DNA from: SAR202 cluster bacterium AD-804-J14_MRT_500m
Lineage (GTDB): Bacteria; Chloroflexota; Dehalococcoidia; UBA3495; GCA-2712585
Direction: 5' to 3'
NCBI GenBank assembly: GCA_009391275.1
Contig: VEXF01000046.1
Span: forward strand, 1 to 10,706
Length of the DNA stretch: 10,706 nucleotides
Below, piece after piece: positions 7,839-10,706 of this stretch. Numbering within the stretch: the first letter of the stretch is position 1; each line of letters starts with the position of its first letter. The notes under the pieces were generated by a model. That model saw only the letters and a list, made by a program, of their open reading frames with translations. It ran no database searches and had not been told where the DNA came from. The translations under genes and the position numbers were made by a program.

Positions 7839-8262
7839 ACAGATTGGGGCCCGTCTGACACAATGGAACCTGAGCCATAGATCATTCAGGATGCTACACT
7901 AGGACATATTCAGGTGCAACGGCATAAACGATTCTGGGGATCGGTATGAACAGAGAAATTCGTCGTTCATGATCGACAGATCAATAAGCAGGCCATCCCT
8001 CGTTTGTTCATCATTCTGGTTCACAAAGTAGGCTAGGCTCTCCATTAACTAAGAAAACAATATCAATAAGAAGCGATACCACGACCATATACGACAAACG
8101 AATAATAATCACGGCAGAAAAGCCTTTGATTTATCTCATATCGTGCCATATTGGCTAAAAAATAGATGTTTGTGGCAACCGATCTCTTTACGCAGCTACC
8201 ATTTCCACTTACACTGTCGTTTCGCACACTACCAAAGGCTAAAACGTTTGAACAGGCCGTTT

Positions 8263-8269
8263 AGGAGGG
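8263..8269 (+). promoter_or_regulatory. Strong ribosome binding site supporting a GTG start
   Basis: AGGAGGG ends 7 bases before the GTG at 8277. This near-perfect site decides in favour of the GTG start of the DppD-type ATPase. Confidence 0.8.
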
Positions 8270-8276
8270 TGTTTCA

Positions 8277-9272
8277 GTGGTAAATGACCAAGAGGTCAGC
8301 ACCAAAACGATCCTTGAGGTGAAAAACCTCAGAACTCACTTCTTCACTAGGCGCGGTGTGGTTAGGGCTGTGAATGACGTAAGTTTTGAATTGAAACCAG
8401 GGGAAACACTTGGGCTGGTAGGAGAATCCGGATCTGGTAAAACCATAACATGTCTTTCGATCCTGCGCCTTCTACCAAGAGGTGCGGAGATAGTAGGGGG
8501 CGATATCGTCTTCGACGGACAAAGCACAGTAGATATGACTGAGAAGGAAATGGAAGGGCTGCGTGGGAACAGGATCGGAATGATCCTACAAAACTCCATG
8601 GCAGCCCTAGATCCCGTTTTTACTATCGGAACCCAAGTAGCAGAGCCGCTTGTGGTGCATGACAAACTATCATGGAAGAGTGCGATAGACCGAAGCATAG
8701 AGTTGTTGCGTATGGTCAAGATCACAGCACCCCACCTACGAATACAAAATTATCCACACGAATTAAGCGGAGGGATGCGACAAAGAGCTTCCAGCGCAGC
8801 TTCGATAGGCCCAGTGCCAGATGTATTGATAGCGGATGAGCCGACGACGGCATTGGATGTAACTACACAAAGGCAATATCTAGAACTTTTGAAAGACCTT
8901 CAAAAACAAACGGGAATGGCAATCATTTTTATTACCCACGATATAAGCATTGTTGGTAACCTTTGCGATAAACTTGCAGTGTTCTATGGTGGATTGGTAG
9001 TAGAATACGGGCCAAAAGATCAAGTCCTAAACCACCCTACACATCCCTATACTGAAGCACTCCTTGAAGCACTTCCTATATTAGGAGAGAAGCGAGATCA
9101 TCTACGAACTATAGACGGAGAGCCGCCGTTCGCAGGAAATTTACCGCCTGGTTGCCCTTTTTCACCAAGGTGTGAACACGTCATGGATGCATGTAAAGAA
9201 GGTGACCCACCTCCAGCATTCGAGACGAACCCATTGCAAGTTTCAAGATGTTGGTTACGGGAGGAGCAATGA
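8277..9272 (+). CDS. Peptide/nickel-type ABC transporter ATP-binding protein, DppD/OppD type
   Basis: The protein has 331 residues, a normal length, and starts with GTG after a strong AGGAGGG. It is one of two ATPases that power oligopeptide-type import at the inner face of the membrane. Visible are Walker A GESGSGKT (49-56), Q-loop Gln105, signature LSGGMRQR (163-170), Walker B VLIADEPT (183-190), the D-loop ALD (192-194) and switch His221. The C-terminal oligopeptide-type extension has HPTHPYTEALLEALP (253-267) and four cysteines (293, 299, 306, 325), the first two in PGCPFSPRC; some relatives hold an iron-sulfur cluster there. The helix after the signature reads RASSAASIGPVP instead of the usual RVMIAMALA-like sequence, keeping its length. 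It overlaps the next ATPase gene by ATGA. No permease or binding-protein gene is in the window; the substrate may not be a peptide. Confidence 0.92.
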   Translation: MVNDQEVSTKTILEVKNLRTHFFTRRGVVRAVNDVSFELKPGETLGLVGESGSGKTITCLSILRLLPRGAEIVGGDIVFDGQSTVDMTEKEMEGLRGNRIGMILQNSMAALDPVFTIGTQVAEPLVVHDKLSWKSAIDRSIELLRMVKITAPHLRIQNYPHELSGGMRQRASSAASIGPVPDVLIADEPTTALDVTTQRQYLELLKDLQKQTGMAIIFITHDISIVGNLCDKLAVFYGGLVVEYGPKDQVLNHPTHPYTEALLEALPILGEKRDHLRTIDGEPPFAGNLPPGCPFSPRCEHVMDACKEGDPPPAFETNPLQVSRCWLREEQ

Positions 9273-10318
9273 GCGATAAGATTATTGAAGTTGAAAACCT
9301 TGTTAAGTACTTCCCCTTAAAAGCCGGGTTTTTCCAAGGAAAGACTCTGGGCCACGTCAAAGCTGTAGATGACGTCTCGTTCTCGGTGGTTCCAGGTGAG
9401 ACGTTAGCGATCGTAGGAGAATCGGGTTGCGGAAAGACAACTATTGCAAACCTGATTCTGAGGCTGCTTGACCCAACCTCTGGTGATATTAGATTCAAAG
9501 GACAATCCTTAACCGACATGTCATCAGCAGCTACCAAAGAATATCGAAAAAACGTTCAAGCCGTCCTACAAGATCCTTACGGCGCCCTTAATCCAAGAAT
9601 GAGGGTCGGACATATTATTAGCGAACCCCTAGAAGTACATGGATTCAGTAAATCAGAACGGGAGACAAGGGTAAGAGACGCGCTTACTGCCGTAGGGTTA
9701 CCAGATCACGTGGGATCGCAATTCCCGCACGAATTCAGCGGAGGACAGAGGCAGAGAATCGGGGTTGCTCGAGCTCTGACTCTCGAGCCAGATTTGATCA
9801 TATTAGATGAACCAGTCTCAAACTTGGACGTATCCATACGTTCCCAAGTTCTCAACCTGTTAAAAGAAATACAAAAGAATCGACAGATTTCTTATATCCT
9901 CATTAGCCACGATTTGGCCACAGTAGAACACATGAGCACAAATATCGCGGTGATGTATCTGGGGAAATTAGTCGAGTACGGAAATGCCGAAGGCGTATGT
10001 GACGACCCTAGGCATCCATACACCGCCTCACTGGTAGCAGCTGCCACCCCGCCTGGGACAACACCTCCATGGCAAACCCCGATCGTAGGAGAGGTTCCCA
10101 GCGCCTTGGAGACCCCATCGGGATGCGCATTCCATCCCAGATGTGCATACGCATTACCGAAATGCAGTAACGAGCACCCACCATTAACCCAAATAGAAGA
10201 CGGGCGCTTCGCAGCATGTCATCTCTATCCTGACCACATAGGCAGCATAGACAAACACGCCCCCGTCACAACAAATACACCGGAGGTACTCACAACAAGC
10301 GCAGGAGACATTGATTAA
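9269..10318 (+). CDS. Peptide/nickel-type ABC transporter ATP-binding protein, DppF/OppF type
   Basis: This is the second ATPase of the pair, 349 residues from the ATG at 9269. That start overlaps the stop of the preceding gene as ATGA and has GGAGG 4 bases upstream; an earlier in-frame ATG at 9248 lies before this site and is rejected. Visible are Walker A GESGCGKT (50-57), Q-loop Gln101, signature SGGQRQR (157-163), Walker B LIILDEP (176-182), the D-loop SNLD (184-187) and switch His214. The C-terminal oligopeptide-type extension has HPYTASLVAAA and four cysteines (286, 292, 299, 317). The helix after its signature (IGVARAL) is ordinary, unlike its partner's. The insert LKAGFFQGKTLGHVKAVDDVSF before Walker A is typical of DppF. 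It should form a heterodimer with the upstream ATPase. The protein continues about 30 residues past the last cysteine with a low-complexity Thr/Pro-rich tail. Confidence 0.93.
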   Translation: MSDKIIEVENLVKYFPLKAGFFQGKTLGHVKAVDDVSFSVVPGETLAIVGESGCGKTTIANLILRLLDPTSGDIRFKGQSLTDMSSAATKEYRKNVQAVLQDPYGALNPRMRVGHIISEPLEVHGFSKSERETRVRDALTAVGLPDHVGSQFPHEFSGGQRQRIGVARALTLEPDLIILDEPVSNLDVSIRSQVLNLLKEIQKNRQISYILISHDLATVEHMSTNIAVMYLGKLVEYGNAEGVCDDPRHPYTASLVAAATPPGTTPPWQTPIVGEVPSALETPSGCAFHPRCAYALPKCSNEHPPLTQIEDGRFAACHLYPDHIGSIDKHAPVTTNTPEVLTTSAGDID

Positions 10319-10570
10319 TCAACTAGTCCTCATCACTTTTTCCATAAGATCCTAGAAGCCCTAAATACTGCACCTGATATTTTGGTTGCAAGGCGAGATT
10401 GGACTCTGTATTTAGAAATGGCTTCCGTGCGCGAAATTGAGGAGGCTGCGAGTTTACTCTTTTTACGCACCGAACAAGCCGTCCCTGACTTACCGTTACA
10501 TTCGGTGCCCGGGTCAAAAGTACAGGCGCAGCTGAATTCTACTTGTAGTATCAGAACAATTCCCAATTAA
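10319..10570 (+). other. Open frame after the DppF-type gene, function unknown, doubtful
   Basis: Directly after the TAA stop of the DppF-type gene, the same frame stays open for 83 codons up to a TAA at 10568-10570. No ATG begins it: possible starts are a TTG at 10382 or an ATG at 10420, neither with a good ribosome binding site. The conceptual product has a charged, plausibly helical stretch (LYLEMASVREIEEAASLLFL) and a loose, polar end. I recognise no family. It could be a decayed gene fragment, a lost C-terminal extension, or a chance open frame; the last is most likely. Otherwise this 261-base gap holds nothing recognisable. Confidence 0.2.
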
Positions 10571-10579
10571 GAGGCAATC

Positions 10580-10706
10580 ATGAAAGTAGGTGTCTATATA
10601 TCTATAGCGGACGTCCAAGGCGGCGGACGCAACCTTCAACGGATCGTCGACGAAGCTATTGAAGAGGCAGTCCTAGCTGAAGAAATGGGCTTCGATGCTT
10701 GCTTCT
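10580..10706 (+). CDS. LLM-class flavin-dependent oxidoreductase, N-terminal part (runs off the window)
   Basis: The first 42 codons of a gene that continues past the window end. The sequence begins MKVGVYIS, followed by a helix EEAVLAEEMGFDACF, the classic first strand and helix of the bacterial luciferase-like barrel (F420- or FMN-dependent monooxygenases and reductases). GAGG lies 5 bases before the ATG, which supports this start. It is on the same strand as the two transporter ATPases, 261 bases downstream. Members of this class oxidise alkanesulfonates, nitrilotriacetate, long-chain alkanes and many heterocycles, so it would fit the catabolic setting, but the substrate and even the cofactor cannot be judged from this short piece. 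Confidence 0.75.
   Translation, partial: MKVGVYISIADVQGGGRNLQRIVDEAIEEAVLAEEMGFDACF

Larger units (their letters stand above)
7826..8276. other. Divergent intergenic region between CocE and DppD genes
   Basis: This 451-base spacer separates two divergently read genes and so should hold promoters for both. I cannot identify a convincing -35/-10 pair on either strand, nor an inverted repeat strong enough to call an operator. A 48-codon minus-strand frame (7899-8045) starts with ATG but has no ribosome binding site and resembles no family I know. The rest is AT-rich with many stops. No decayed gene could be recognised here, unlike the gap at 4282-5089. Confidence 0.5.

Noticed and set aside
7890..7920. 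Possible CocE promoter on the minus strand: TTGCAC, 17 bases, TAGCAT
   Set aside because: Only about half of the consensus bases match in the first box, and AT-rich spacers give such matches by chance.
7899..8045. A 48-codon minus-strand frame starting with ATG in the divergent spacer
   Set aside because: It has no ribosome binding site, no recognisable family and is short enough to be chance.
8129..8160. Possible promoter for the ATPase genes: TTGATT, 17 bases, TATTGG
   Set aside because: The second box is a weak match and the site is more than 100 bases before the start; not reportable as a feature.
10333..10566. Two overlapping minus-strand open frames in the gap before the LLM gene
   Set aside because: No ribosome binding sites and products unlike any family; shadows or chance frames.

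Overview
The window looks like bacterial chromosome from a heterotroph with a large, mixed catabolic gene set. It has slightly AT-rich coding DNA, good Shine-Dalgarno sites and short operons. The mix (DUF917/hydantoinase pair, amidohydrolases, a PEP-mutase-family lyase, a CocE-type hydrolase, peptide-transporter ATPases, a luciferase-like flavin oxidoreductase and a VOC-fold remnant) resembles what is described for Chloroflexota of the SAR202/Dehalococcoidia type. That placement is inference from gene content; there is no rRNA or other marker here. I see no tRNA, rRNA, CRISPR array, insertion sequence or phage gene.

Layout. Bases 1-4281 read rightward: the 3' end of a DUF917 gene, a hydantoinase/oxoprolinase-family gene joined to it by an ATGA overlap, an amidohydrolase/deacetylase metallohydrolase, and after a 123-base gap an ACMSD-like amidohydrolase. 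Bases 4282-5089 hold no intact gene, but on the minus strand they contain a clearly recognisable broken VOC (glyoxalase/extradiol dioxygenase-fold) gene with two in-frame stops and at least two frame changes. Bases 5090-7825 read leftward: a CocE/NonD hydrolase followed by a PEP mutase/isocitrate lyase-family protein, with the VOC remnant as a likely former third member. A divergent spacer of about 450 bases follows. Bases 8277-10318 read rightward and encode the DppD/OppD- and DppF/OppF-type ATPases of a peptide ABC transporter, overlapping by ATGA, with no permease or binding-protein gene in the window. The window closes with the start of an LLM-class flavin-dependent oxidoreductase at 10580.

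How they may work together (inference). The first three genes look like a ring-opening and deacylation set for a cyclic amide or related compound. The amidohydrolase, CocE esterase and PEP-mutase-type lyase look like further C-N, ester and C-C bond-cleaving steps. The two ATPases would power uptake of peptides or similar small molecules. Substrates cannot be read from sequence alone.

Two starts were moved inward from the longest reading frame because the Shine-Dalgarno sites demand it: CocE at 7825 and DppF at 9269. The most notable observations are the decayed VOC gene in an apparently empty gap, a Cys where I expect a His in the deacetylase, and the ATPase pair without permeases. I did not find a convincing new biological system.
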